NCBI GenBank assembly: GCA_050011155.1
Contig: JBEKJP010000008.1
Span: 1 to 64,000 of the forward strand
Origin: Palsa-504 sp050011155
Lineage (GTDB): Bacteria; Actinomycetota; Actinomycetes; Streptosporangiales; Streptosporangiaceae
Reading direction: 5' to 3'
Length of the DNA: 64,000 bases
Each line of letters begins with the position of its first letter. Within the stretch, counting starts at the first letter, position 1. Below are positions 33,183 to 42,512 of the stretch, piece after piece. A program made the position numbers and the translations under genes. The notes beneath the pieces were generated by a model. It made no database searches and was not told the origin of the DNA. It saw nothing but the letters and a program-made list of their open reading frames with translations.

Positions 33183-33989
33183 ATGACACAAGCACCGGAA
33201 GCCCCGGACCGGTCCAGGGCCCAGATCTCCGAACGCACGTTCCGCAAGGATCCCTGGTACCAGGAACCGCGTATCACCGCGGCGCTGCTCACGATCTGGG
33301 TGCTCTACGCCACGGTCCGAGTGTTCACCGGTCATTGGTACTACGTGGCCAAGGATCACTACCTGACGCCGTTCTACTCGCCGTGCGTCAGCGGCGAGTG
33401 CGTGCCCGGCTCGAGCACCCTGGGCCACTGGTGGCCGGCCATCCCGCCGGTCATCCCGTACGCGACGGTGGCGCTGATCTTCGTGCTCGGCTTCCGTACC
33501 ACCTGCTACTACTACCGGCGGGCTTACTACCGGGCATTCTGGCGGTCCCCGGCCGCGTGCGCGGTGCGCGAGCCGCACGCCAAGTACACCGGCGAGACCA
33601 GGTTCCCGCTGCTCGGGCAGAACCTGCACCGGTACTTCTTCTACGCCGCCTTGCTCATCGCGATCCTGCTCAGCTACGACGTGACGCAGGCGTTCCGCGG
33701 CCCGCACGGGAACTTCGGGTTCGGCCTCGGGTCGCTGATCCTGCTGGCCAACGCGGTCCTGCTGTGGGGTTACACGCTGGGCTGCCACTCGTGCCGGCAC
33801 ATTACCGCCGGCCGGCTCAAGAACTTCTCCACGCACCCGGTCCGGTACTGGATGTGGACGAAGTTCTCCTGGCTGAACGCGCGGCACAAGCAGTTCGCCT
33901 GGATCACGCTGGGCACGCTGATGCTGAGTGACCTGTACATCATGCTCGTGGCCAGCGGGGCCTTCCCCGATCCGCGGATCTTCAACTGA
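33183..33989 (+). CDS. sdhC: Succinate dehydrogenase membrane subunit (cytochrome b-like)
   Basis: The 268-residue integral membrane protein has five predicted TM segments (for example ITAALLTIWVLYATVRVF and YFFYAALLIAILLSYDV) and several buried His residues that can bind heme (TGHWYY, NLHRYFF, CHSCRHIT). It lies directly upstream of sdhA and sdhB and matches the membrane-anchor position in the actinobacterial sdhCAB type with one large anchor. It would hand electrons from the FeS subunit to menaquinone. I chose the ATG at 33183, preceded by GAGGA. Confidence 0.82.
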   Translation: MTQAPEAPDRSRAQISERTFRKDPWYQEPRITAALLTIWVLYATVRVFTGHWYYVAKDHYLTPFYSPCVSGECVPGSSTLGHWWPAIPPVIPYATVALIFVLGFRTTCYYYRRAYYRAFWRSPAACAVREPHAKYTGETRFPLLGQNLHRYFFYAALLIAILLSYDVTQAFRGPHGNFGFGLGSLILLANAVLLWGYTLGCHSCRHITAGRLKNFSTHPVRYWMWTKFSWLNARHKQFAWITLGTLMLSDLYIMLVASGAFPDPRIFN

Positions 33990-34002
33990 ACGGGCAAGTG
34001 GA

Positions 34003-35985
34003 ATGAGCGACGCAGAAACTACCAGCGCAGCTGGCCCTTCTCCGGCTGGGCCGCCGCCGATCGGCGAAATCGACCGCCTGGCCTACGACGTGATCGTCGT
34101 CGGCGCGGGCGGCTCGGGGCTGCGCGCGGCGATCGAGGCACGGGAGGCAGGCAAGAAGACCGCGATCATCTCCAAGTCCCTGTTCGGCAAGGCCCACACG
34201 GTCATGGCCGAGGGCGGCTGCGCGGCCGCCATGGGCAACGTCAATCCCCACGACAACTGGCAGGTCCACTACCGCGACACCATGCGCGGCGGCAAGTTCC
34301 TGAACAACTGGCGGATGGCCGAACTGCACGCCAAGGAGGCCCCGGACCGGGTCTGGGAGCTCGAGGCCTGGGGCGCGGTCTTCGACCGGACCAAGGACGG
34401 CAAGATCAGCCAGCGGAACTTCGGCGGGCACACCTACCCGCGGCTGGCCCACGTCGGCGACCGCACCGGCCTGGAGATGATCCGGGCGCTGCAGCAGAAG
34501 GTCGTCGCGCTGCAGCAGCAGGACGCGATCGACCTCGGCGACCCCGAGGCGATGATCAAGGTCTTTGCCGAGACCACGATCACCCGGCTGGTCAAGAACG
34601 GAGAGGCGATCGCCGGGGCGTTCGGCTACTTCCGCGACACCGGCCGGTTCGTGCTGTTCGAGGCGCCCGCCGTGGTCCTGGCCACCGGCGGCATCGGCAA
34701 GACGTTCAAGATCTCCTCCAACTCCTGGGAGTACACCGGCGACGGGCACGCGCTGGCCCTGCTGGCCGGGGCGCCGCTGCTGAACATGGAGTTCGTCCAG
34801 TTCCACCCCACGCACATGGTCTGGCCGATCTCGGTGGCCGGCCTGCTCGTCACCGAGTCGGTGCGCGGCGACGGCGGCATCCTGAAGAACTCCGAGGGCA
34901 AGCGGTACATGTTCAACTACGTGCCGGACGTGTTCCGGGCGCAGTACGCGGAGACCGAGGAGGAGGCGGACCGCTGGTACAGCGACCCGGACAACAACCG
35001 GCGCCCGCCCGAGCTGCTGCCCCGCGACGAAGTCGCCCGGGCTAACAACGCCGAGGTCAAGGCGGGCCGCGGGTCACCGCACGGCGGGGTGTTCCTGGAC
35101 ATCGCGTCCCGGCTCCCGGCCGAGGAGATCCTGCGCCGCCTGCCGTCCATGTACCACCAGTTCAAGGAGCTGGCCGACGTGGACATCACCAAGGAGCCGA
35201 TGGAGGTCGGCCCGGCCCAGCACTACGTGATGGGCGGCGTCGAGGTGGACCCGGACAGCGCCGCCGTCCCCGGCGTGCCCGGCCTGTTCGCGGCGGGCGA
35301 GGTGTCCGGCGGCATGCACGGCTCGAACCGGCTCGGCGGCAACTCGCTGTCCGACCTGCTGGTCTTCGGCCGCCGGGCCGGCGCGGGCGCGGCCGAGTAC
35401 CTGAACGGGATCACCACCCGGCCGGTGCCGACCGACGCCGAGCTCGAGGCGGCCCGCAGCGAGATCCTGGCCCCGCTCGAGCGGGAGGGCGGCGAGAACC
35501 CGTACACGGTCCACCACGAGATCCAGCAGACGATGAGCGACCTGGTCGGCATCATCCGCAAGGAGAACGAGATCAAGACCGCGCTCAGCGAGCTGGAGAA
35601 GCTGCGCGAGCGGGCCGAGAAGATCAGCGCGGCCGGCGGCCGGGCCTACAACCCGGGCTGGCACCTGGCCCTGGACCTGCGCAACATCTTGCTGATCGCG
35701 CAGTGCGTGGCCCAGGCGGCCCTGGAGCGGCAGGAAAGCCGGGGCGGGCACACCAGGGACGACTACCCCGGCATGTCGCCGGAGTGGCGCAAGGTGAACC
35801 TGATCTGCACGCTGGACGCGGCCGGCGACGTGACGCTGCGGCAGCAGCCGATGGCGCCGATGCGGGCGGACCTGCTCGAGCTGTTCGAGTTGTCCGAGCT
35901 GAAGAAGTACATGACCGACGAGGAACTGACCGGCCTGCCTGGATACGCCGAAGCGGCTAAGGCTGAGGCTGAGGAGAAGCACTGA
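34003..35985 (+). CDS. sdhA: Succinate dehydrogenase/fumarate reductase flavoprotein subunit
   Basis: The 660-residue flavoprotein has the FAD motif VIVVGAGGSGLRAAIEA, the FAD-linking His in AHTVMAEGGCAAAMGN, the substrate site with FVQFHPTHMVWP, HGGVFLD, and SNRLGGNSLSDL. It oxidises succinate to fumarate in the TCA cycle. A 20-residue Ser/Ala/Pro leader precedes the fold. The stop overlaps the sdhB start (TGATG). Confidence 0.96.
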   Translation: MSDAETTSAAGPSPAGPPPIGEIDRLAYDVIVVGAGGSGLRAAIEAREAGKKTAIISKSLFGKAHTVMAEGGCAAAMGNVNPHDNWQVHYRDTMRGGKFLNNWRMAELHAKEAPDRVWELEAWGAVFDRTKDGKISQRNFGGHTYPRLAHVGDRTGLEMIRALQQKVVALQQQDAIDLGDPEAMIKVFAETTITRLVKNGEAIAGAFGYFRDTGRFVLFEAPAVVLATGGIGKTFKISSNSWEYTGDGHALALLAGAPLLNMEFVQFHPTHMVWPISVAGLLVTESVRGDGGILKNSEGKRYMFNYVPDVFRAQYAETEEEADRWYSDPDNNRRPPELLPRDEVARANNAEVKAGRGSPHGGVFLDIASRLPAEEILRRLPSMYHQFKELADVDITKEPMEVGPAQHYVMGGVEVDPDSAAVPGVPGLFAAGEVSGGMHGSNRLGGNSLSDLLVFGRRAGAGAAEYLNGITTRPVPTDAELEAARSEILAPLEREGGENPYTVHHEIQQTMSDLVGIIRKENEIKTALSELEKLRERAEKISAAGGRAYNPGWHLALDLRNILLIAQCVAQAALERQESRGGHTRDDYPGMSPEWRKVNLICTLDAAGDVTLRQQPMAPMRADLLELFELSELKKYMTDEELTGLPGYAEAAKAEAEEKH

Positions 35986-36773
35986 TGCCATACAAGGCTG
36001 CGTTTCGGGTCTGGCGCGGGGACGCGGGCGCCGGCGAGCTCGCCGACTACCAGGTCGAGGTCAACGAGGGCGAGGTCGTGCTGGACGTCCTGCACCGGCT
36101 GCAGGCCACCCAGGCCAACGACCTGGCCATCCGGTGGAACTGCAAGGCCGGCAAGTGCGGGTCGTGCTCGATGGAGATCAACGGGCGGCCGCGGCTGGCC
36201 TGCATGACCCGGATGTCGACCTTCACCGAGGACGAGACGCTGATCATCACGCCGATGCGGACCTTCCCGGTGATCAGGGACCTGGTCACCGACGTCTCGT
36301 TCAACTACGCCAAGGCGCGGGAGATCCCGTCGTTCACCCCGGACCCGTCGGTCAAGCCAGGCGAGTTCCGGATGCAGCAGGTCGACGTGAACCGGTCGCA
36401 GGAGTTCCGGAAGTGCATCGAGTGCTTCCTGTGCCAGAACACCTGCCACGCGATCCGCGACCACGCCGAGAACGAGCAGACCTTCGCCGGGCCGCGGTTC
36501 CTGATGCGGATCGCCGAGCTCGAGATGCACCCGGCCGACACCGCCGACCGGCGGGAGATCGCCCAGGACGACTTCGGCCTGGGCCTGTGCAACATCACCA
36601 AGTGCTGCACCGAGGTCTGCCCGGAGAACATCAAGATCACCGACAACGCGCTGATCCCGATGAAGGAGCGCATCGTCGGCCGCAAGTACGACCCGCTGGT
36701 CTGGCTGGGCGACAAGATCACCCGCCGCACCCACAAGGACACCCCCAAGGTCCCCGGTAAAACCAAGGCCTGA
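35985..36773 (+). CDS. sdhB: Succinate dehydrogenase iron-sulfur subunit
   Basis: The 262-residue protein has an N-terminal [2Fe-2S] domain (CKAGKCGSCSMEINGRPRLA, then C) and a C-terminal domain for [4Fe-4S] and [3Fe-4S] clusters (KCIECFLCQNTCHA and CNITKCCTEVCPENI). It relays electrons from SdhA to the membrane anchor. It is the last gene of sdhCAB and is followed by a hairpin at 36815-36840. Confidence 0.96.
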   Translation: MPYKAAFRVWRGDAGAGELADYQVEVNEGEVVLDVLHRLQATQANDLAIRWNCKAGKCGSCSMEINGRPRLACMTRMSTFTEDETLIITPMRTFPVIRDLVTDVSFNYAKAREIPSFTPDPSVKPGEFRMQQVDVNRSQEFRKCIECFLCQNTCHAIRDHAENEQTFAGPRFLMRIAELEMHPADTADRREIAQDDFGLGLCNITKCCTEVCPENIKITDNALIPMKERIVGRKYDPLVWLGDKITRRTHKDTPKVPGKTKA

Positions 36774-36814
36774 GCAATCCCGTCCGGACTCGAATGCATG
36801 AAGACAGGATGAAA

Positions 36815-36840
36815 CCGGGCGGAGCGAGGGGAGCGCCCGG
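36815..36840 (+). terminator. Hairpin after sdhB
   Basis: CCGGGCG (36815-36821) pairs with CGCCCGG (36834-36840) over a 12-base loop, 41 bases beyond the stop. There is no U-run. The uppP promoter probably lies between here and 36986; GATAAT at about 36933-36938 is a possible -10 element. Confidence 0.45.
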
Positions 36841-36985
36841 CTACCATGTCGGTGGCCGGGCTGAGGCCTACCCGCTGTACTCACCCGGACCGGCTGGACG
36901 TGCTCACGGTGCTCGCGTCGTCACTCGTTCGGGATAATGGGTTGTCTGCTGGCGGGGTCATGGCCTAGGGGAGCGAAGGACTGGC

Positions 36986-38032
36986 ATGTCGCATCTGAAC
37001 TATGCCGAGGCGGGGGTCGTCGGGCTCCTGCAAGGCATTACCGAGCTTTTCCCGATCTCCAGCCTGGGCCACGCCGTGCTCATCCCGGCGATCGTCGGCG
37101 GCCAGTGGGCTCAGGACCTGGACGTCTCCAAGCCGGAGTCGCCGTACCTGGCCTTCATCGTCGGGCTGCACGTGGCCACGGCGCTGGCCATGATCATCTA
37201 CTTCTGGCGCGACTGGATCCGCATCATCCGGGCCTTCTTCGCCTCGCTCGGGCACGCCATCTCGCCCGAGCCCGGCACCCGGCGGTTCCAGCCGCAAGGA
37301 ATCGACCAGACGCTGGCCTGGATGATCATCGTGGGCACGATCCCGGTCGGGCTGGCCGGGGTAGCGCTCGAGCACACGTTCCGCACCATCTTCAGCAAGC
37401 CGCTGCTCACCGCGACGTTCCTGTTCGTGAACGGGCTGATCCTGTTCGGCGGCGAGCTGCTGCGGCGGCGCGGAGCCGACGAGGCGGCCCGGCAGGTGGC
37501 GGCGGACCAGCAGATGGTCGCCGAGCGGCAGCGGGCCGGGGTCGCCACCGGGGGGTACGGCGGTGGCGGTGGCCGGCACTCCTCCGGGCAGCGGGCGGTC
37601 AAGCAGGAGCACGCCAACCTGGCGATGGCCGCCGACCAGCGGGTAACCAGGCTCGGCCTTCTCGGCGCCATCCTCCTGGGCGCGTCGCAGATCCTGGCGC
37701 TGCTGCCCGGCATCAGCCGGGACGGCATCGTCATGGTCAGCGGCATGGCCCGCGGGCTGAGCCGGCAGGACGCCGCGCGCTTCTCCTTCCTGCTGTCCGC
37801 CCCGGTCATCCTCGCGGCCGGCGTGCTGAAGATCAGCGACCTGACCGGGCCGCTGGGCAAAGGGATCCACGGCCAGGTGCTGTTCGGCAGCATCCTGTCC
37901 GGCATCGGCGCCTACTTCGCGCTGCGCTTCCTCGACCGCTACCTCAGCAACCCCGGGCGCACGCTGACGCCGTTCGCCATCTACTGCCTGGCGGCGGGGG
38001 CGGGCGCTTTTATTTACCTCGCCGTGAAGTAG
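36986..38032 (+). CDS. uppP: Undecaprenyl-diphosphatase
   Basis: The 348-residue membrane enzyme recycles undecaprenyl pyrophosphate to the carrier used for peptidoglycan. It has QGITELFPISSLGHA and LLPGISRDGIVMVSGM, the two catalytic motifs, and about eight TM segments. It is longer than the E. coli enzyme (273 residues) because of a hydrophilic insert of roughly 60 residues (about 165-220, Gln/Gly-rich). The 3' end overlaps the convergent NlpC/P60 gene by 23 bases. Confidence 0.94.
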   Translation: MSHLNYAEAGVVGLLQGITELFPISSLGHAVLIPAIVGGQWAQDLDVSKPESPYLAFIVGLHVATALAMIIYFWRDWIRIIRAFFASLGHAISPEPGTRRFQPQGIDQTLAWMIIVGTIPVGLAGVALEHTFRTIFSKPLLTATFLFVNGLILFGGELLRRRGADEAARQVAADQQMVAERQRAGVATGGYGGGGGRHSSGQRAVKQEHANLAMAADQRVTRLGLLGAILLGASQILALLPGISRDGIVMVSGMARGLSRQDAARFSFLLSAPVILAAGVLKISDLTGPLGKGIHGQVLFGSILSGIGAYFALRFLDRYLSNPGRTLTPFAIYCLAAGAGAFIYLAVK

Positions 38033-39239
38033 CCGTCGCGGAGGGCGTGACCCCTGGCGTCGGGATGCCGCCGACCGGCGGGGCGGACGGGCTGACCTTG
38101 GCGTTCTCCGCGGGCCGGGTAAAGCCGATCGCGCCCCGGCCCGCGTAGCTGGCCACCCGGATCGGGAAACCGGTCGCGTACGCCTCGATCATCATGTGCG
38201 TGGCCGGGTCGATGACCAGGCCGACGTGCCCCGGGTCGGTGACGGTACCGTCCGCGCCGGCGAAGAACACCAGGTCCCCCGGCTCCACCTGGGCGGCGGG
38301 CACCTTGTCCTCGGTGGCCCACTGCGCCTCCGAGGTCCGGGCGATGTTGACCCCGGCGGTCCGGTAAGCCATCATCACCAGGCCCGAGCAGTCGAACGCG
38401 TCCGGCCCGGTGCCGCCCCACAGGTAGGGCTTGCCCAGCTGCTGTTCGGCGTAGGAGATCGCGGCGGCCACCACCTGGCTCGGCGCCTGGACCAGGGGCA
38501 CGCCGCCCGCCGTCTGCGCGCAGCCGGCCACCGAGTTGCCCGCCGGGAGCTGCGCCGAGGCCACCGAGAACTTGCCGCCCGCGTACTGGCCCGCGTAGAA
38601 CAGCACGCTCTGCACGTAGGACTGCAGGTGGTTGTAGGCGAAGATGGCCCCGGAGGGGTCGTTCTGCACGTTGAACTCCAGCAGGTACCTGGCCGCGCCC
38701 GCGATCGCGTCGGCCGGGTCGTACACGCTCGCGGTCCCGTCGCCGTCCTCGTCGGTGGCCACGCCGTTGACCACCTGGCTGGCCGAGTGGATGGCGGCGC
38801 CGCCCCAGACGTCGCCGGCCGCGCCGCCGATGCCGATCTGCATCGGCCCGGCCGCGCCGAACGCGTTCGCGCCGCTGTGCACGCCGGGCAGGGTGGTGGT
38901 GCCGTTGGCGCTCTCCACCGTGCCGATGCCGGCCAGGATCGTCCACGGCACGCCGTACTGCTGGCCGACCTTCTTGTACCAGTACAGGTAGTTGGACGGG
39001 ATCGACTTGGCCTTGGCCCCGGCGGGCGGCTGCCCGGCCGTGCCGGTCTGCTGGCCGGAGCAGCCCGCGTTCGTCGCGAAGAAGGAGTCCGCGCCGATCA
39101 GGACGGGGATGGCGAGCAGGCCGAGGCCTACCACGCCGATGAGCCCGATGATGCCGAGCACCAGGATCCGCGGGGCGCGCTGCTCCCGGGTGGTGCCTGG
39201 CCGCGTTGGTTCGTTGCGCGTCAGGAGCCGGTTCGCCAT
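38010..39239 (-). CDS. NlpC/P60 wall hydrolase with transglycosylase-like domain, T4SS-associated
   Basis: The 409-residue protein has an N-terminal TM (RILVLGIIGLIGVVGLGLLA). A lytic-transglycosylase-like domain follows (GVPWTILAGIGTVESANG with the Glu; AAGPMQIG). A C-terminal NlpC/P60 peptidase has DCSGLVMMAYR with the Cys and GHVGLVID with the His. Such two-domain enzymes open the cell wall for Gram-positive conjugation (VirB1/TcpG/Orf14-like). It is the last gene of the minus-strand type IV secretion-like operon, with 13 bases to the previous gene. Confidence 0.85.
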   Translation of the reverse strand: MANRLLTRNEPTRPGTTREQRAPRILVLGIIGLIGVVGLGLLAIPVLIGADSFFATNAGCSGQQTGTAGQPPAGAKAKSIPSNYLYWYKKVGQQYGVPWTILAGIGTVESANGTTTLPGVHSGANAFGAAGPMQIGIGGAAGDVWGGAAIHSASQVVNGVATDEDGDGTASVYDPADAIAGAARYLLEFNVQNDPSGAIFAYNHLQSYVQSVLFYAGQYAGGKFSVASAQLPAGNSVAGCAQTAGGVPLVQAPSQVVAAAISYAEQQLGKPYLWGGTGPDAFDCSGLVMMAYRTAGVNIARTSEAQWATEDKVPAAQVEPGDLVFFAGADGTVTDPGHVGLVIDPATHMMIEAYATGFPIRVASYAGRGAIGFTRPAENAKVSPSAPPVGGIPTPGVTPSATATSRRGK

Positions 39240-39252
39240 GGCTGGTTCCCCG

Positions 39253-39885
39253 TCAGAACTGACCGGTGGTGGACAACTCGATGTTGTCCACCTGCCAGCT
39301 GGTACCGGACCCGGTCACGGTGATCGCGTACTGCGCGGTGCCGTTGCTGCTGCCCTTGGCCGTGACCAGGTGCTGGTTACCGGTGACGACGAACGTCAGG
39401 CTGGACGGCCCGAACGAGCGCAGCGAGTCGATCTGCGCCGTCCCGGTGGAGGTCTGCCGCTGGCCGTTCCTGACCTTGGCCACGCCGGCCGAGGCGTACA
39501 GCGCCTGCAAACTGGTGGACAGCTGCGCGGTGACCAGGCCGCCCATCTTGCCCACGTAGTCCTGAGCGCTCTCGGTGTAGGAGTACGTGTCGTAGTCGAC
39601 GAGGAACTGCTGGGTCACCGCGGCGGCGGCCTGCAGACCCGCCTGGGTGAACGGCAGCAGCGAGTAGATGTTCACGCTGCCGGTCGCGGCCGGCGTCGCG
39701 GTCACGGTGGGCGTGACCGAAACCGCCGGGGACGGCACCGACTGGGTCGGCGACGGGGTGGGGGTGGGCTTCGCCTGTGCGTTCGGGTGGCTCATCTTGG
39801 GTACGACGAGCCAGTAACCGAGCGCGGCCAGGACCACGACGACCAAGGCGAACACGGCCTTCTGCTGGCCGGGGCTGAGATCCAT
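39253..39885 (-). CDS. VirB8/TcpC-like small membrane protein, T4SS-associated
   Basis: The 210-residue protein has a TM near the N-terminus (AVFALVVVVLAALGYWLVV), a Thr/Pro/Ser-rich linker, and an extracellular domain. That domain has AAAAVTQQFLVDYDTYSYTE and ends with TSWQVDNIELST, fitting a single NTF2-like domain as in VirB8-type proteins. I place it by membrane layout and neighbours rather than a strong motif. The start is 12 bases after the VirB6-like stop. Confidence 0.6.
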   Translation of the reverse strand: MDLSPGQQKAVFALVVVVLAALGYWLVVPKMSHPNAQAKPTPTPSPTQSVPSPAVSVTPTVTATPAATGSVNIYSLLPFTQAGLQAAAAVTQQFLVDYDTYSYTESAQDYVGKMGGLVTAQLSTSLQALYASAGVAKVRNGQRQTSTGTAQIDSLRSFGPSSLTFVVTGNQHLVTAKGSSNGTAQYAITVTGSGTSWQVDNIELSTTGQF

Positions 39886-39897
39886 CGGGCCCGCCCG

Positions 39898-42510
39898 TTA
39901 CTTGTCCCGCCGGATCGGGCGGAGCCAGAACGGCGTGGACGGCGGCTGCTCCTCGGCGCCGTTACCGCTGTGCTCCGCAGGTGGCGGGGTGCTCGCGGGG
40001 GCCGGGTTCGGCCGGGTCCGGCCGGTGGAGCCGCCGGAACGCTGCCGGGCGCCTGCCGCCGGCCAGCCGCTGGCCGGCCAGGCGGGACCTGAGCCCGAAG
40101 AGCCCGAAGAGCCCGAGCCTGCAGATCCCGACGTTCTGGCCGGGCCGGAGGATCCGCCCGATCGGCCTCTGACCGGCGCCGCCGGGCCCGACAGGGGTCC
40201 CGGGGACGCGGCCGTGGGCCGCGAGCTCGAGGGCGCCGACCGCCCGGCTCCGCGGGACCAGCCGGAGGCCGACGCGCCCGCACCGGACAGGCGGGAACCG
40301 TTCGAGCCGCCTGAGGCTGGGGCGGCTGGTGCTGGGGCGGCTGGTGCTGGGCCGGCCGGTGCGGTACCGGCCGACCGCGGGGACGCGGTCCGGCCGCCGC
40401 CGCTCCGGGTCGTACCCGGTCTCGTCGGCAAGTCGAGCGGCGGGGCGACCCGGCCGCTGCCATCGACCTCGGCCGCGTTCCTGAGCCGGGCCGAGCCGGC
40501 GCCGCCGGCCGTGCCGGCCAGCCGGCGCGAACCCGAGCCGCTCTCGCCGTCCGTCTCTACCGGGGGCGGCGCGTCGGGGCGCAGCCGCGACGAGTAGCCA
40601 CCGCCGGCTCCGCCCTGGGCGGCCTCGGCCGTGGCGGCACCCGCCGCCCCGCCGGCCGCCACTCCCGCGGCCACGCCGGCCGCCTGGCCCGGGTTGCGGC
40701 GCGCCCACCGGGCGGCCCGGTAGCTGGCCACCCCGGGCACCGCGGCGGTCGCGGCGTCGAGCGTGGACCGCCGGAAGGTGTGGCCGGCTTCGCGCAGGCT
40801 GTACTCGGCCCGTTCGGTCGACCCGATGGTGCCGTAGCCGACGGCGGAGAACAGGTGGCTGAACGGCTTGCGGTAGATGAATACGGCCACCGTGACCAGG
40901 GCGATCATCAAGATCTTGAGCGCCCATGGCAGCACCGCGTCAGCTGTCCCCATGATTAGCGAGTAACAGTAGAGCAGCACGGACAGGACGATCGCGATGG
41001 CCGCCTGTTTCATCAGGACTCCGACCAGCATCTCGAACCAGCGGATGGCGATGACCCGGCCGAACCCGGGATGCGTCCCGACGATCAGGAAGAAAGGACC
41101 GGCCACAAGCAGCAGCAGGAAGCCCAGCTTGAGCACGATCAAGGTCAGCGCGATCAGCAAGATGAGCAGCCCCGCTACCAGGGCGGCGAACATCGCGGCG
41201 AACGCGATCTCCAGCCGGGTCGTCCACTGGTTACCCTGGAACAGGGCGTAGACGGCCGGGTCGTTCTGCTGCATCGAGGTCGCGATGCCCGTGTAGGTGG
41301 CCTGCTTGGCGTTGTCCAGCGCGGTGCTCGGCGTCTCGTTGGCCGCGATGGCCTGAGCCCACAGCAGCTGCCGGCCGTAGGTGTTCACCACGGTCTGCGG
41401 CTGGCCGGGCGCGGTCGCGTAGGCGGTCGAGCCGAGCTCGCCGTACAGCCAGGGCTTGCAGACCAGCACCGACCACAGCTCGTTGGCGTTCTCGTCCACC
41501 AGCGCGTTGCCCGAGGTGTAGGCGAAGTTGCCGGGCACGCTCTGCGGGTCACCGGCCTGCACCGGCAGGCAGTTAGAGCTGCCCGGGGCGGGCAGCTTGG
41601 AGAACGCGGTGTTGAGCACCTCGGTGACGCCGTTGGAGACGGTGGTGCCGACCCCGGTGAAATCGGCCGGCCGGCCGATCAGCGCGATCGCGGCCACGCA
41701 GGCCACCACCATCCACAGCGTGCCCTCGATGGTCCGGGTGGCGCGCTTGCGGATCAGGCCCTGCCAGGCCAGCCAGATCGCGCCGGCGATGACCACTACC
41801 GACAGGTAGGGGAAGTAGATCGCCTTGCCCAGCTGGGTGATCAGCCGGTTCACGGCGTCCTGGAGCCAGGTCAAGATGTTGTTGCCCGCCGCCGACTGGT
41901 AGACGGTGATCGTCACCCGGTCCAGCGACTTGGCCGCGTCGAAGACCATGCCGGCCACGTTGTTGCCGATCAGCGACGTCATGTCCGAGCACTGCAGGCC
42001 GTGCGCGGCCCAGAACTGGCCGGCCACCCCGTAGTTGTCGTACAGCGTCTTGCCGCCGGCCGCCGCGGCCGGCGGCTCGACCATCGCGTCGATGCCGCTG
42101 GTGGCCTGCTCGGGCACGGGCAGCGAGGGCGTGCAGATGTTGTTGAAGTCGCCGACGATCCCGCTCGAGCCCGAGTTGCACAGGCCGATCAGGCCGCCGA
42201 TGTCCCCGATGCCCGGCACCTGGCACACCCCGCCGGGCGCCGCGGGCCGGGCCGGGAGGACGCTGGCGGTCAGCGTGGCCGGGGTGACGGCGGACCGGCT
42301 AGCGGTCGTGCTGGTCGTGCTGGCCGCGTGCGTCGCGGCCAGCGCGGGGGTGGCGATCCCGAACGCGGTCGCCGCGATCAGCAGGACCAGGACCCAGCGC
42401 GAGACGCGCCGGCCCGGTCGCCGGGATAGGGGCCGCCGGGATTCAGCGCGGTCTCGCCCCGAAGCCCCCGGGGAACCGGCGGGTTCGGGCGAGGCGGGCG
42501 AGTTAGCCAT
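39898..42510 (-). CDS. VirB6-like polytopic membrane protein, T4SS-associated
   Basis: The 870-residue protein has a cytosolic leader, a signal-type hydrophobic segment ending ATPALA (about residue 58), a large extracellular region of about 170 residues, and at least five TM segments (including LVAGLLILLIALTLIVLKLG and ALKILMIALVTVAVFIYR). A 300-residue Gly/Ser/Pro/Arg tail that looks disordered follows. This layout matches VirB6/TcpH/TrbL channel components. The gene starts two bases after the VirB4 stop, so they are translationally linked. Confidence 0.72.
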   Translation of the reverse strand: MANSPASPEPAGSPGASGRDRAESRRPLSRRPGRRVSRWVLVLLIAATAFGIATPALAATHAASTTSTTASRSAVTPATLTASVLPARPAAPGGVCQVPGIGDIGGLIGLCNSGSSGIVGDFNNICTPSLPVPEQATSGIDAMVEPPAAAAGGKTLYDNYGVAGQFWAAHGLQCSDMTSLIGNNVAGMVFDAAKSLDRVTITVYQSAAGNNILTWLQDAVNRLITQLGKAIYFPYLSVVVIAGAIWLAWQGLIRKRATRTIEGTLWMVVACVAAIALIGRPADFTGVGTTVSNGVTEVLNTAFSKLPAPGSSNCLPVQAGDPQSVPGNFAYTSGNALVDENANELWSVLVCKPWLYGELGSTAYATAPGQPQTVVNTYGRQLLWAQAIAANETPSTALDNAKQATYTGIATSMQQNDPAVYALFQGNQWTTRLEIAFAAMFAALVAGLLILLIALTLIVLKLGFLLLLVAGPFFLIVGTHPGFGRVIAIRWFEMLVGVLMKQAAIAIVLSVLLYCYSLIMGTADAVLPWALKILMIALVTVAVFIYRKPFSHLFSAVGYGTIGSTERAEYSLREAGHTFRRSTLDAATAAVPGVASYRAARWARRNPGQAAGVAAGVAAGGAAGAATAEAAQGGAGGGYSSRLRPDAPPPVETDGESGSGSRRLAGTAGGAGSARLRNAAEVDGSGRVAPPLDLPTRPGTTRSGGGRTASPRSAGTAPAGPAPAAPAPAAPASGGSNGSRLSGAGASASGWSRGAGRSAPSSSRPTAASPGPLSGPAAPVRGRSGGSSGPARTSGSAGSGSSGSSGSGPAWPASGWPAAGARQRSGGSTGRTRPNPAPASTPPPAEHSGNGAEEQPPSTPFWLRPIRRDK

Positions 42511-42512
42511 CT

